Shown here: one piece after another, positions 36,406 to 48,408 of the stretch
Numbering within the stretch: position 1 is the first letter of the stretch
Layout: every line of letters starts with the position of its first letter
Assembly: GCF_016808095.1 (NCBI RefSeq)
Contig: NC_068979.1
Span: forward strand, 24,697,444-24,761,443
DNA: 64,000 nt
Direction of reading: 5' to 3'
From: Vigna angularis
Taxonomy: Eukaryota > Streptophyta > Magnoliopsida > Fabales > Fabaceae
Made by a program: the position numbers and the translations under genes
The notes under the pieces: generated by a model
Told to the model about the DNA's origin: nothing
Seen by the model: only the letters and a program-made list of their open reading frames with translations
Database searches by the model: none

Positions 36406-36421
36406 TTCTGCACTAGTGATT

Positions 36422-37345
36422 ACATTATTTTCCTAAACGGTTACAATGCGTATCTCGTGAAAACCATTTTCTTGAAAAGTCATAACTGTCAATAACGGTC
36501 ATATTTTGAATATTGTTTCCTTGTATGATTTGTATAATCGATTGCATGCGATTTTAATATGTTAAATCCGATACAAATGTAAAAATGTTAAAGCATAAGG
36601 AAAAGCTTAACAGATTACATTAAATGCTTAATCGATTAAACTGCGTCAAAGTTGAAAAATCTATAAATTGATGCATTGCTCTCTGCCTCAACATGATTTT
36701 ATGATCTTACACTTTCATAACTAACTTGGTTGTTGAGATTTAATTGCAAGAGCGTCCTAGAGTTCTTGGAGAATCAAGATCACTCATTTGGAAGGAAATT
36801 CATAAAGATTCTTGTAAGAACATTGTGCTTACACATTGTTGATCAAATCTGCACATCTGGTGTGTTCTATTTGGATCAGTAGTCATCTGCAATTAAGAAG
36901 ATTGTGTTTCCTTGTTGCTGTGAGCCATGAAGAGGACTTTGTGTGTTCTAGTTCTTAGAGTTGGAATTGCTCTAAGGTGACAGAGAGTGAGATATCTTTC
37001 TAGGTTGAGATTTGTGAGGTGTTCACGTCTTGTGCTATAAGGGATATTGAGTTTGGGAAAGGAGAGTGCATTGAGAGAGGATTTCTCTGTATTCTTGCTT
37101 GTATAAACTCTATCACTACAGTGGTCCCCTTCAACTCAGGTTGATTGAAGGAAGACTGGATGTAGGCTTGGTCGAACTAGTATAAATACTTGTGTTGATC
37201 TTTCTATCCCTTCTCTTTTACATTGTTCATATATTTGTTCGATTGCATTCCAAGAAAACTTTAAAGATTTCAAAAAGCTTTTGAAAGAACAATTTTTTTA
37301 AAGGGATAACCAATTCATCCCCCTCTTGGTTGAGATAATTGGCTT
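36422..37345 (+). repeat. Right part of the LTR-like sequence split by the CACTA insertion
   Basis: It continues with 'aacggttac', 'ataatcgattgcatg', 'acagattacatta' and 'aatcgattaaactg', then a transcript-like R/U5 section and, at about 37306-37330, 'aattcatccccctcttgg'. That tail closely resembles the C-rich 3' end of plant copia LTRs. No pol sequence follows directly, which is what a solo LTR would look like. Assignment rests on motif style only. Confidence 0.45.
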
Positions 37346-37363
37346 AACTTTTTTCTACACAAC

Positions 37364-37715
37364 TGATCATCAGCCATTTAGTTATGAACTATAAAACATT
37401 GGAACTCCTATAAAACCAATGCTTATCACTTGTATTAGGAACTTTTGAGTGAATGAAATGTTCTTTTATTAAGAGCACTCTAGAGAACATTTCTCATCTT
37501 GAGAGTCACGATTAGAGAGTTTAAAAAGGCCCTCTCTAGCCACCTTTCAACCATTGAGAATCATCCCTTACCACATCCTCAATCCAATGTTGAAACCATG
37601 TTGAATCATGTCAATTACCTCTACTTTTTGTTTCTCCATTCCGCTACATCATCCATTCATGTTTCGGCCACTAATTACATCAAATTGGTGCTCATCAAGT
37701 GGTAGTCAAAGCCTT
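37364..37715 (+). repeat. Possible second LTR followed by a degenerate methionine-tRNA primer site
   Basis: 'tggtagtcaaagcc' near 37700 differs by an inserted g and one substitution from the standard initiator Met-tRNA primer binding site of plant LTR elements. The sequence just before it ends 'ctcatca', fitting an LTR ending in CA two bases away. A start at TGATCATCAG (37364) would make a short LTR of about 330 bp. No gag or pol is seen downstream and no second LTR copy was found, so a short non-autonomous element is possible but unproven. Confidence 0.35.
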
Positions 37716-40700
37716 AGTTTTGAACACGCTCTGAGATAAGTTTCTTTTCTTAATTGTTCCATGTTGTCTACATATTTTTCCTTTACATGTCTTGGTTTGT
37801 ATTGTCTGAGTTTATGCACTGATTAAATTGTTTGTTTATGTGCTGAGATTCAAAATTGTGTGTTCATTTGTGAATCTCTTCATTTGTGTGTTTAGGCTTC
37901 CTTCTGTGTTTATGCGTGAATGTTATTGAGTTTTATTTCATTTTACTTAGTGAATTTATGTTCGAGTCTTTTAAAGTTTTGAAATCATATTTTTGTTGTG
38001 TTTAAGTCATGTTACTTGCTTTAATTGTCAACTCATTCCAAGTTTTAACTGGTTAGTTTGTTATTTTATCATTTGAGTTTGTAAGTTTAAAGTATGCACA
38101 ACAAATAAGCTATGAAACTCCTATCAGTGAGCTTGTTGGCCACTAACGGTTCAATATGTACAACTAAGTTTCACCGAATTAACACAACTTTGTGAAAGTT
38201 TGGTTTTTCGAGTCATTGATGCTTGGTATTAGATCATTGCCAAGTTCTGACCTTAATTTCCATTATATGTGTGAACTATTCCATTAATTTCAGTTTATTG
38301 GTTAAGGTCTACAAAGTTGAATTTTGCATATGCTGCTTTGATTGAATAATGCTATGGCTAATATGTTTTAATCAACATATGTTGTGCATCCATTGATTTA
38401 TCATCTCTACAATCAATTCAGCTAGTGGAAGTGCAATCTATCACCCAAGGAAGCTGATGGCAACCCCTTTAGGGACTTCCCATCCACAGAAGTATCAACT
38501 TAAGACTAAGAAAGGGAAGTTGAATAAACAAAAGGATTTTTTCTTTCTAAGTCTTAGAATGTTTACTTTACTAATCCATTCACATTATTTTGTAGGACAA
38601 AATAAGGCTTGGAAACCATAGCCAATCAACCAAAGAAGCTTGGTGAGCTAAGGAAAGCAAAGGAGGTAAAGAAAGGAAGAAAGGAAGTGCTTTCTGGATT
38701 GGAAAAGCAAAGCTGATATACAACATACAGCCAACCAAGCAAACCAGTGTTTCCACTTTCTTTTAAAGCATGTTTTCCATATTTTCCACGTGAAAAACAA
38801 CAAACCGTGTAGCTTCTTCACTTGAGCACGTTTCAAATGTGTTTCACCTGGAAAACACAACCCATGTTGGCCACCTTCATCAGCACATGTACATTGGCAG
38901 CTTCTTTTGCACGTTTCAAAGGCTTCTCTTACTCTATAAAAGAGAGCTTCTGCTTCTTGTAAAAGTAACTTGAGTGATATAGTGAATTACTGCCAAATTG
39001 GATTTCCAACCACTTCTCTCGGGTTCATTGCATTGTGCCACTTTAGCACACTTATCCTCTAGCTTCCTTCCCTCTTGGAAGGCTTTCTGAGTTAGAGACT
39101 TCACTTACACACTTCCAAACACCGAAACACATTTTCACAAACACCTTGCATGCACTAGATCAACCATCAACTTCTTCCATTCCGCTGTCACTTTCTGGTT
39201 CGAGGAGCTGCCCATTCTTGAAGATTGGAGTTGCTTCCATCAGAAGCTCTGTATCAGTAGTAGCAAAATTTTTCAAACTGTCCAAATTAGTTTGCATGAA
39301 ACTCTTGTAGTGGCTGAGGGTGATTTTGACTCAGTCTTTCTTTGTGATTTTAAGTTGAATCATTTGTTTTCCACATAACTAGCATGTTGATCAATTAAAT
39401 AGCCATATGTTTATATGTTATATTGTGAATTATAACAAAAGGCATTAAACTTAATCACAACCATGAATCATCACATGTTCATCTAATTTGCTGTATTTAA
39501 AAAATGAATAAAAAAGCAACCATAACTAGTGCAATTCACAATAAACATTCTCGTTGTCTTAGTATAATAAAGCTGTTAAGCTTGAATAAGTTTCATTGAT
39601 GCAATTTCACAAAAAAATTTAATTTCAGAAGTGCATATGTTAAAGTTGTCATGCTTGGTTCAACTTGATTTGTTTACTTGCTTTGTTCATCTTTATTTGC
39701 TTTATTCTTTGGTTGTCTTGGTTTTTGGTGTGATAGAAATAACATCATAGATTTGGTGAAGTGATATCTTGTACTTGGTAGCATCTTAGGTGGCGGTGGC
39801 CTTCAAGATTCTGTAATGAGCTACAAAGACTAGAATGTTACCAGATTGACTACTGTGTGAGACAAATAGTAGAGAGCATACCAATTTATGAGAAATCATG
39901 TGGTTGAGTTAGCCTAAACACTTGGTAGCGAGAGAGAGTGTTTCAGTTTTAGTAATTGCTTACTTGTAATTTATTTTGTTGTCTTCTTTGCTTAAACACA
40001 TTATTTAGGTGTTCTGCTTACACTCTGAGTTTGATATGTGCTTGAGTCAGTGTTGAATATCATTTTATTCGGTGAAATCACTTTGTTTAAGTCTTTTTAT
40101 TTGAAAATCCAATTTTGTTTTGTTTAAGTCATGTGCATTATTAACTGGTGCAGTATTAAATATGAGTTTAGTAGGTTTCATTTCCAATTTTGTGATTTAA
40201 AAATATTTGAGACAAAATCGTCTGAAAAAATAAATCGTTTAACAACTTTAAGTTTTGAAGTTTAACAATAAGATTAAACGAATTATCATCTTAGGAAGAA
40301 GAGCGTCTAAAGATAATTAACATAGACATAACATTGAGAAAACAAACTTAGACAATAAACTACTTAAGAACCCGGTAGGAAACAAGTGTTTGAAAAAAAA
40401 GAACATATATACATAAAAAAGAAAACATAGATATATCATTGAGTGATTACAAGAGAGAGTGTTTTACAAAGGTATTGACTTAGAAAGAGAAATGAGTTAA
40501 AATGATATGACACACTTTTAAATAGAAGCGTTTGATCAGTAGGAAAAGTCTACATAAAATTGTGAGACATTGTGCTTAAAATATAAACACATTCACAAAA
40601 GTGATGAGTGAAAAAATGTCTAAGAGAATCTTCTAAAACAATAAGTGTGAGAAGCTATCAAGCATAAATATGTTTTACAAAGATAAAATTCAACAAGCAT

Positions 40701-41140
40701 CCCCTAAGGAAGTCATGCAAAAATATCAGGATAAGTTCTCGTGTGCTGAAACTAACATATTTATCCTTGATAAGAGCAAAACACTTAAAGCCTAAACATG
40801 GTATATTCAATCAGTGTTAATAAGAGAAAAAGAACTAAAACAAAGATATCGTCTAATGAATATAAGCAATAAGACGTGGTCTTAAACATGTTATAAATAG
40901 AAACGTCTTATAGAAGAAATAGTCTAATGAAAAACACGCCAAATAAACAAATCTTAAGAACATTTTTCATTCACAAGTGTCTAAACACTTTGTATCGTCT
41001 GTCAATATTTGAACGTTGTACTAAAGCAGATACATTTAATATTGACATGACATATGATAAAATGTTTTTGAATAAGAAATGATATTTATCATATATAAAT
41101 GTTTAAAACATTAAATGCCCGTTAATGCTTGTACTACAAA
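37716..41140. other. Repeat-derived or intergenic DNA, no gene recognised
   Basis: Contains non-coding sequence that may be the interior of a retroelement. 'tctataaaagagagcttc' near 38934 is a TATA-like word of the kind found in LTR promoters. No open frame with known domains; the frames at 38648-38860 and elsewhere are short and featureless. Confidence 0.4.
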
Positions 41141-41796
41141 GTGTTATTTTCTTTGTATGTTTTTTCCTCGTTTAATGTGGAAATTAGAATTACACAATGG
41201 ATTAATCAACACAAATGCACATGTTGGATATTTTAGGCTTTCTCTCTCTTCCTAAGACCATGCAAAACAAAGAACAACATAGACTAGGAAAAAAAAGCAT
41301 GGTCATTCATCCTCTACCATAATCACGTGACGAAAAAAAATAAAGACAATGTGCCTCTCTCCCACAAAAGAACAAGGCTAATAAAAGCCTTCCAAACTTG
41401 CAACCAAACACGTGCGTCCACAGAGACACATACCTCTCTCTCACGTCAGCGTGGGCTGGCGCTAGTCCTACCTCTCCACGAATCAGCAAAAAAAGAGAAA
41501 AAGAGCTAAGGTGCTTTGTGCATGGTACAAATCCAGGGTCACAAGCACCCCAAGAGCATGGACTCACACACCAACCACTACACCACTTCCCTCTATTGAA
41601 ATATTATTGCAAACATTACTACTTAACTACTACTTCATACATTTTTGAAAATTAAATTAAAAAATAATATTAGTTAACTTTTATTCACTTTCTTAACACT
41701 TTCTTCATCCAATTACACACCATATAATTATTTATTGAATATCATAAAACATAGTAATAAAATAAAAAGATATTTTTATTTTATACGGGTCTAACA
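41141..41796 (-). repeat. Probable gypsy 3' LTR (minus strand)
   Basis: On the minus strand the pol relic is followed by a purine-rich tract (about 41810-41799, 'ggagttggggagaa') and then TGTTAGACCCG at 41796, the usual start of legume gypsy LTRs after a polypurine tract. The far end is not defined. The open frames inside (41307-41655) are on both strands and show no domain. Confidence 0.5.
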
Positions 41797-41839
41797 TTCT
41801 CCCCAACTCCAAAAAAATTTGTTCTCGAAAATTATGTTA

Positions 41840-43192
41840 CTACTCAAACAAGTGTAGGTATTCCTTTTTCATATACTCCTCTAGCTCCCAAGTCGTCTCT
41901 TGGGTTTCCTCGTTCCACAACACCTTCACCTTGCAAATCTCTTTTCTTGGAAGCTTCTTTGTCTGAACGTCTAACACCCTTACAAGTCTAACTTCAACCG
42001 TGAGATCTTTACGAACTTGTATGTAATTTAACTCCAACACATGAGTTGAATCAGGGACATATTTTCTCAATTGTGACACATGAAACACATTATGCAGGTT
42101 TTCCAACTATGGTGGTAATGCTATTTCGTATGCTACTGGTCCAATCCTCCTAAGAATCTCATAGGGACCAAATCTTAGGTGACAACTTCCTTGACTTAAT
42201 AGCTCTATGAACTCAACCACATCCTTCTTCATCCCGCTCCACAAAAAAGATTCCTTCAAGTCCTTATACATCTTGGTCATCCCCATATGTATACTGAGAC
42301 CACTCTTATGACCTTCCTCCAATATAAGCCTTTTCAACTCTGCTTGGAACTCATACTCTTCCCCAAAAATGAAGAATGTTATCACTTCCCCAAGCAAAGT
42401 CTTTGGTATGCTCAGTTCCCAACGTCTTAACAACACGTTGCAACTCCATATATGTTTCCTGTTCTGCCTTCACTTGCTCTAAAAAGTCACTCGTGATTGT
42501 CAGATGACCGCACCAGATATGACATTGCCCTAACTACACACCGAGGTTCATAGCACCCACCTTATCTATCAGCTCTAACTCCTTGATCATCAATGCAGAT
42601 ATTTGCACCCGTTTTCTACTCAAAGCATCTGCAACCACGTTTGCTTTCCCCGGATGATACTACAGTTCAAAGTCATAGTCTTTCAGTTACTTCATCCACC
42701 TCCGGTGACGCATGTTTATATCATTTTGATCAAACAGGTATTTCATACTTTTTTATCGCTTAAAAACTGAAATCTCGCTCGATAAAGCTAATGTCGCCAA
42801 GTCTTCAAAGCAAACACCACAACCGTCAACTCTATATCATGAGTCAGATAGTTCCTCTCATGCACCTTCAGCTGACAAGATGCATACGCTACTAGTCTCC
42901 GGTTATGCATCAACACACAACCCAAACCTTTATATGATGCATCATAGTACACTTCAAAAGCCTTATTTGTGTCTGGAATAATCAACATCAGGGCATTTGT
43001 CAACCTCTTCTTCATCTCTTCAAAACTAGCCTCACATTTATCTGTCCACACAAACGGCTGGTCCTTACATTTCAACTGAGTTAAAGGACCCACTATCTTG
43101 GAGAATCCCTCAACAAAACTCTGGTAGTAACCTACTAACACGACAAAACTTCTCACTTCGGTCACCGGTGTAGAACGCTCCCACTTCAACAT
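41840..43192 (-). pseudogene. Ty3/gypsy pol relic lacking the integrase core
   Basis: Minus-strand order: an RT/RNase H segment at 43192-42788 (VRSFVVLVGYYQSFVEGFSK, DASYKGLGCVLMHNRRLVAY, YLTHDIELTVVVFALKTWRH); then the tether near 42670-42590 (YHPGKANVVADALSRKR); then the integrase H2C2 region at about 42330-42220 (GHKSGLSIHMGMTKMYKDLK). Almost directly after VVEFI come LRFGPYEILRRIGPVAYEI and VFHVSQLRKYVPD, the C-terminal integrase/chromodomain-side sequence, with WELEEYMKKEY near the end. The whole DDE catalytic core is missing, so one internal deletion joins the zinc finger to the C-terminus. Stops and frame breaks add to this. Upstream RT and gag are not seen past about 43330. Confidence 0.88.
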
Positions 43193-43777
43193 TGCCTCAA
43201 CCTTGGCTGGACCAATTGAGATTCTTTAAGCAAAAATCACGTGGCCAAGAAACTACACTTCATCTAACCAATTCTATCAGAATCTCCAACGCCGTTCTTA
43301 AATGTTCAACATGCTTCTCTCGATTCTTAGAGTAGATGTACCTACACAAACATCATATGACATATCTAAGCATATCATAATAATTACATTTAAACATAAA
43401 TTAACTTTTGAGCTATTTTGAGTCACATATGTATCCTAAAATCATGAGTAATTCAAAATGCTAAACTAACTCAAATATAAGTAAAAAATGTAAAATTTTT
43501 TATTATTAATTCATTAATGATCTTTAATCGTCAAACAAATGAGAGACGAGTTTAAAGAACTAAAAAATAAAAAACTTTAAAAAAGATGTTTTTAATTAAT
43601 AATGATTTTTATATAAAAACAAATCATTAACATAAAATATATTTATAGTAAAACTTTTTATGAATAAAATAATTGAATTTAATATTTAAAACTATTACCA
43701 TTCACAGTTAAAATATTTTAAATAAATGAAAAACGTAATTCTTACATTCTACTTTGCAAGATAAAGTTTTACGCTTA

Positions 43778-43778
43778 C

Positions 43779-43842
<64 letters not shown>
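43778..43842. repeat. (ATA/TAA)n microsatellite
   Basis: About 21 uninterrupted trinucleotide units. The poly-isoleucine open frame across it is an artefact. Confidence 0.95.
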
Positions 43843-43843
<1 letters not shown>

Positions 43844-46800
43844 TATGATTTAACTAGTGATTCGTGGACCAACAATTTGACCGGATTAATAAGCTATTCG
43901 ATTCTAATAACATCCAATAAAAGCACATTTAAGACTTTCTCTCAACTATTCCAACTATATAACAATAATTTTTTTTCCATTATGTGGACTAATTAAGACG
44001 TACCTTTTTTTTCCACTAAAAGCTACCATTGTTTTAAGAAATTACTTAGACATAAAAATCACAAAAACAGTAAAAGAAAGTAAGAGAAACGCACCTTTCA
44101 AGGATAATGAAAAAAGAAAAAAAGAAAAAGGAAGAAAAGCTAAAAAGGGGAAAAGTTGGACAAATTTGAAGGTTTCCAATCAGTGTTCCAAGCTCTTGAT
44201 CCCAAATCTTACCATAATTTAATGGATCTTTCTCTGTCACAGCACATTTGATCTTCACGGGCAGCCAAACAAACATAGTTTGAAGGAAAAAGGTGGTCCA
44301 CATGCCCACTTCCTCTTACTATGCTCCACCTCATCATCTAATCAATCATTGCTTTCTAATTCAAGTAGATCTAGGTTTTCCACTATCATAACCAATAACC
44401 ACTTTTGCTTCATTGAAAACATCTTCCTAATCAATTTTCTCCATCAAAATAATTATATTTCTCTCCTAACATTTTCTTAGTTATTAATTACCATTACACA
44501 AAGATATTATATTCTAATATATAAGATTTTTTATTTCAATTTGTTTTCATTTTCATCAATTTTTTTTAAATTGTTTGATAGATTAATTACTTTAAATTAT
44601 TAGAATGTTGACTACTTTATATTAAATATTATAAGTGAACATAAAAAAGTCATATTTTCTTTCTAAAGATTTACTTATGTGTTTTTGTTCTTTTTTCCTT
44701 TCTAATAAATTGTTGCACGTGATTGTTTATGAAATGTTAGTATTGATTAAGATGTCATAGTGTTAAAAAAAAAGAATAATATTTAAACAAAACAATTTCT
44801 ATAACAAATAATAATAATAGAGATAAAAATTATAAATAAATAAAGAATTAAAAAAATTTAGTTAAGACTGTTGAGTTTATCAAGAAGGAGGTTCACCCAA
44901 TGAGATATGAACCTAATCATATAAGAGATTAACACCACTCTCTACCCAAAACCTTAAGAAAATGGATTATGGACTTTGATACACTCTTAGGTCTATTGCG
45001 GAGGAGGTTCTTCGGGGAGACACGATACCAATGAGATATGAGCCCAATTATATAAGAGATTGACACCACTCTCTACTCAAAACCTTAAGACAACGAGGTC
45101 TTTTATCTTTATATATTGTTCTATTTTTTCATTTTTATCCAATGTAAAACTTATACTCACACTTGAATTCTCAACATATATACGCAAAGTGTTGTCATTA
45201 TATATAAAACAAACGTTCCAGGGTAAATAAAACAATATATCTCATCCATAAAATAATAAAGTAAATAATAATAATTAATCTTATTAGCATAAAACAAAAT
45301 AAATAAAAATTTTAAAAATCGCACATAATAAAAAGTATTAGTAACTAAAATAATTCTTTTTAAATTATACTAATATTTCCAACACATAATTCATAATGCC
45401 TAACACGAACTTCTAAAAAAGAATTACTTTTTATATGAGAGCGTTTAAAAATGAAGATTATCATACAATATAGTCATTTACATTTAGATAAAAAAAATAA
45501 TTTAAGAAATAAAAAATTGTTAATAAATTTAATATTATTTGTTAAATTAATAAATGGATAGTTAAGAAAGACTACTCTATATACATTATGAAACCTGTTT
45601 ATTTCATTGTGCTATTAGAATGTGGTAGTCTTTTACATTTGAAACCTAAACAGTTATTTCACTTGCTAATTTTAGTTATAAATTCCAATAATCAACCTAC
45701 GTACAACAATAATTTCCTTAACTGATAAAATTATCATAAAACAAACTCATGACTACGTTCCTGGATGATGTAATAACATTAAAACAAGAACGAGAAAATA
45801 AAAAGAAAATAAAAAGAAAAAAAATGAGCCTATTGGTTTGTCTTTTGCATTCATTAATTAACAATGTAAACATGTTCATGTTATAGTTATCCTTTTATTC
45901 TTAATTCCATGCATGTCCAAGTTCAATTTTAAATTCCCAATTTGTTGAATAATATTAGTAAAATATGGTTCATTAATTTTCATAATTCTTGAAACATAAA
46001 ATAAGCTGTCTACGATACCAAAGCTGGAGATTATCCAGTAAAAATTGAAGTCAAGAATCAAAAAGTCAGTAATAATGACAAATTATATTAAATAATATTA
46101 TAATTGGTGACGGTGTCTTACAGTGACCTAGTTATTATTAATTATATATTTTTATGCACTACTTGTTCAACTGTCAAATTACGTTTTTTCACTAATATAA
46201 AAAATGTTGCAAAACATAAATAATAGTATCAAATGTTGCTGCAAGAGGGTGGAGACAAAAGTAACAATTAGGTGAGGTGAACACAAAGAACCAATTTTTT
46301 ATTTTGTCTTTAAATGGATAAAAGGTACAACAATTATATTCTTTTCCTTAAATCTGGTGTGACCATTTTATTATAAACTATATAATAAGTATTAATATAT
46401 ATTTTTTAATATTAAAAAAATACATTTTAAGTATAAATTTTTTAATTTTATTAGTTTTGTTTAAATTGTATTGATTGAAGTAATTGAAAACATGTTTAAT
46501 ATTTAGTAATTTTAATATATATTTATTAAAACACAAGAAAAATTAATATTGTTATATAATTAATTTTGAAGAAATAATTAAAAAGTTTAAATTAAACGAG
46601 AAGCAAATCAAACAAATACTAAATATCAAACAAAATTACTAAATTAAAAATTTGTATACTGAAACTATAATTTTATTTTATTAGATTAAAAATGAATTTT
46701 TTTAATATTAGTTATATTAAAATAGTTATTTATCTATTTTTTTATCTTTAAATAATAAATAAAATTTTTATTTTTTTAATTAAATGAAATTATAATTGAT

Positions 46801-47328
46801 TAATCAAATAATTTTACTATAATTTGCAGATATGAAAATGGATTAAAATATGTGAGTCAATTCAATTTATTACACAACATATTTGAGTCCAATTGAATTA
46901 AAGAAAAAAAAAGTAGTATTTTGATTCGAATTAAATTTGAGTTTAATCACTAAAAATAAGATTTACTTAATAAATAGTGAATCGAGTTGACTTGTTATAA
47001 TAAATCGTGCTAAATTCAAATTTTTTATTTATTAATAAGTATATTAAATGAATTCATTCACTAAATAATTAATTTTGTAATATCCAAATAAATTCATATT
47101 AATAATTCGTTTTGATAACACTAACTTCATACTTATAAACTTTGCAAGTTATATAAAGTTTAGAAAATGAAAAATTATAGACTTTGCAAGTTATGATAAA
47201 GTGTAGAAAATGGAAAATAATAGACCTGACCTGACGATTCTATGAACGGCGCCTTTAGGATGCGTGCCCCTTTTTATTTATTGTTTGCTATACTAATATT
47301 ATAGTTTAGTTGGAGCACAATTCTGAAT

Positions 47329-47330
<2 letters not shown>
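43843..47330. other. AT-rich intergenic DNA, no gene recognised
   Basis: Very AT-rich. The frames at 44046-44309, 44280-44480 and 45876-46061 have no recognised motif. A two-copy direct repeat lies at 44899-45090, and a short tandem pair lies at about 47135-47222 ('gactttgcaagttat' twice, period near 55). Confidence 0.5.
44899..45090. repeat. Direct repeat pair, period 131 bp
   Basis: About 61 bp beginning 'aatgagatatga' and containing 'ataagagatt' and 'acaccactctcta' occurs at 44899-44960 and at 45030-45090 with a few substitutions. The spacer includes 'gaggaggttcttcggggaga'. It could be a fragment of a longer tandem family. Confidence 0.8.

Positions 47331-47331
<1 letters not shown>

Positions 47332-47390
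<59 letters not shown>
47332..47390. repeat. (AT)n microsatellite
   Basis: An uninterrupted AT dinucleotide run of about 58 bp. Confidence 0.95.
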
Positions 47391-47391
<1 letters not shown>

Positions 47392-48408
47392 AATAACATT
47401 TACGTTATTGAAACAAATTAAAATGAAATATGTTTCTTCCAGTAATATATAAATATACAAATAACAGACATTTTGTGTTGTAAAAAAAATAATTTGTTAG
47501 TTAAAATAGAATAAGATTTAAATTTTTAAAAATTAATTTTGTGGATATGATAAAAGAAAACAAAGCTTTTTTTATTTTTATTTTTAAGAAAGAGAATGAA
47601 GCTTTAATCACAAGGACTTTTGGCTCTTTTGTACTTGGCGTGCTGTGAATGGCGAAAAATGATTGAAAATTTTGATTTTGATTTATTTGCTTTGAGGTTG
47701 ATAATAAAAGAGAATTGGGAGGTAGCATTCTTTTGGAGTCACTGTCACGTGGCTTTTGGATTTGCGACCCCACACCTCAACACAATCTGTGTAACCGTGT
47801 TCCTGACCCCATTGAAGCCTAGCCTATGCAGACACCACACACAAAAACACACCCTCAATTCAAACATGTTATACTAGATTGAAAATTCATTAATGTTTAT
47901 TGTCTTCTACTCACAAAAAGAAAACGCGTTCAGGAGGAAGAAGAGAACATGGGTACTGTTCAAACAAGGCAAGGAAAAGGTATTTGAAGTTTGAGGTCTG
48001 AGGTTTGAGGGAGGACCCTTTCCTTCTTCTTTCTCGTAGTGGTGCTTTGGGTGCTCCACTACGTCAACAAAATCTGACAACAACAGAATCTTCATAGATT
48101 GTGGGGAACAAAAGTACCATAGATAACCATATTGTTGAAAATTAAAGAAGGAATATTGAGTGTTTTTATTGAGCCAGAAATGTGATGCAGAGATTGGCAC
48201 TGTTATGTGATCTGGGTTTTCTGCTGTCATGAGATTTTGAGGTGTGACACCTGAGGCATTGGTTTCTTGGTTGGTAAAGTTTGGTGATTATTGCAGTATA
48301 ACTATCTTCATCCAAAGTTTTCATCTTTGCTTGAGGTCTAAGAATTTCGGTTGTTATTATGGGATCTGAAGTTTAGAGCTTTGCTTTGAGCTGAGATTGA
48401 CACGTGAT
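47391..48408 (+). promoter_or_regulatory. Upstream and 5' leader region of the PERK gene
   Basis: About 1 kb without a gene. The portion near 48230-48408 is probably the 5' untranslated leader. The ATG at 48409 is the first one just ahead of the Pro/Ser-rich frame. The minus-strand frame at 47907-48230 shows no domain. Confidence 0.35.

Larger units (their letters stand above)
28314..36418 (+). mobile_element. CACTA (En/Spm) DNA transposon, 8.1 kb, with complete ends
   Basis: Left end CACTAGTGCAGAATTGGC and right end (reverse complement) CACTAGTGCAGAAAGGGC share 13 perfect terminal bases, then continue similar to about base 29. Both are flanked by ATT. Inside, in order: a left subterminal palindrome array (about 28340-29180), a leader of about 800 bp, a TNP2-type transposase pseudogene (30003-32897), a Transposase_24/Ulp1 gene (32982-35854) and a right subterminal array (36060-36405). 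This is the classic two-gene CACTA layout. Because the TNP2 frame is broken, the copy cannot supply its own transposase, but its ends look usable by a transposase supplied elsewhere. That last point is inference. Confidence 0.95.

Noticed and set aside
36158..36436. Repetitive protein with YIDVRPDT units on the plus strand and YIDVRCVRPDV on the minus strand
   Set aside because: Product of the 33-bp palindrome array of the CACTA right end; the palindrome makes both strands open.
43754..43996. Poly-isoleucine protein
   Set aside because: Translation of the ATA/TAA microsatellite.
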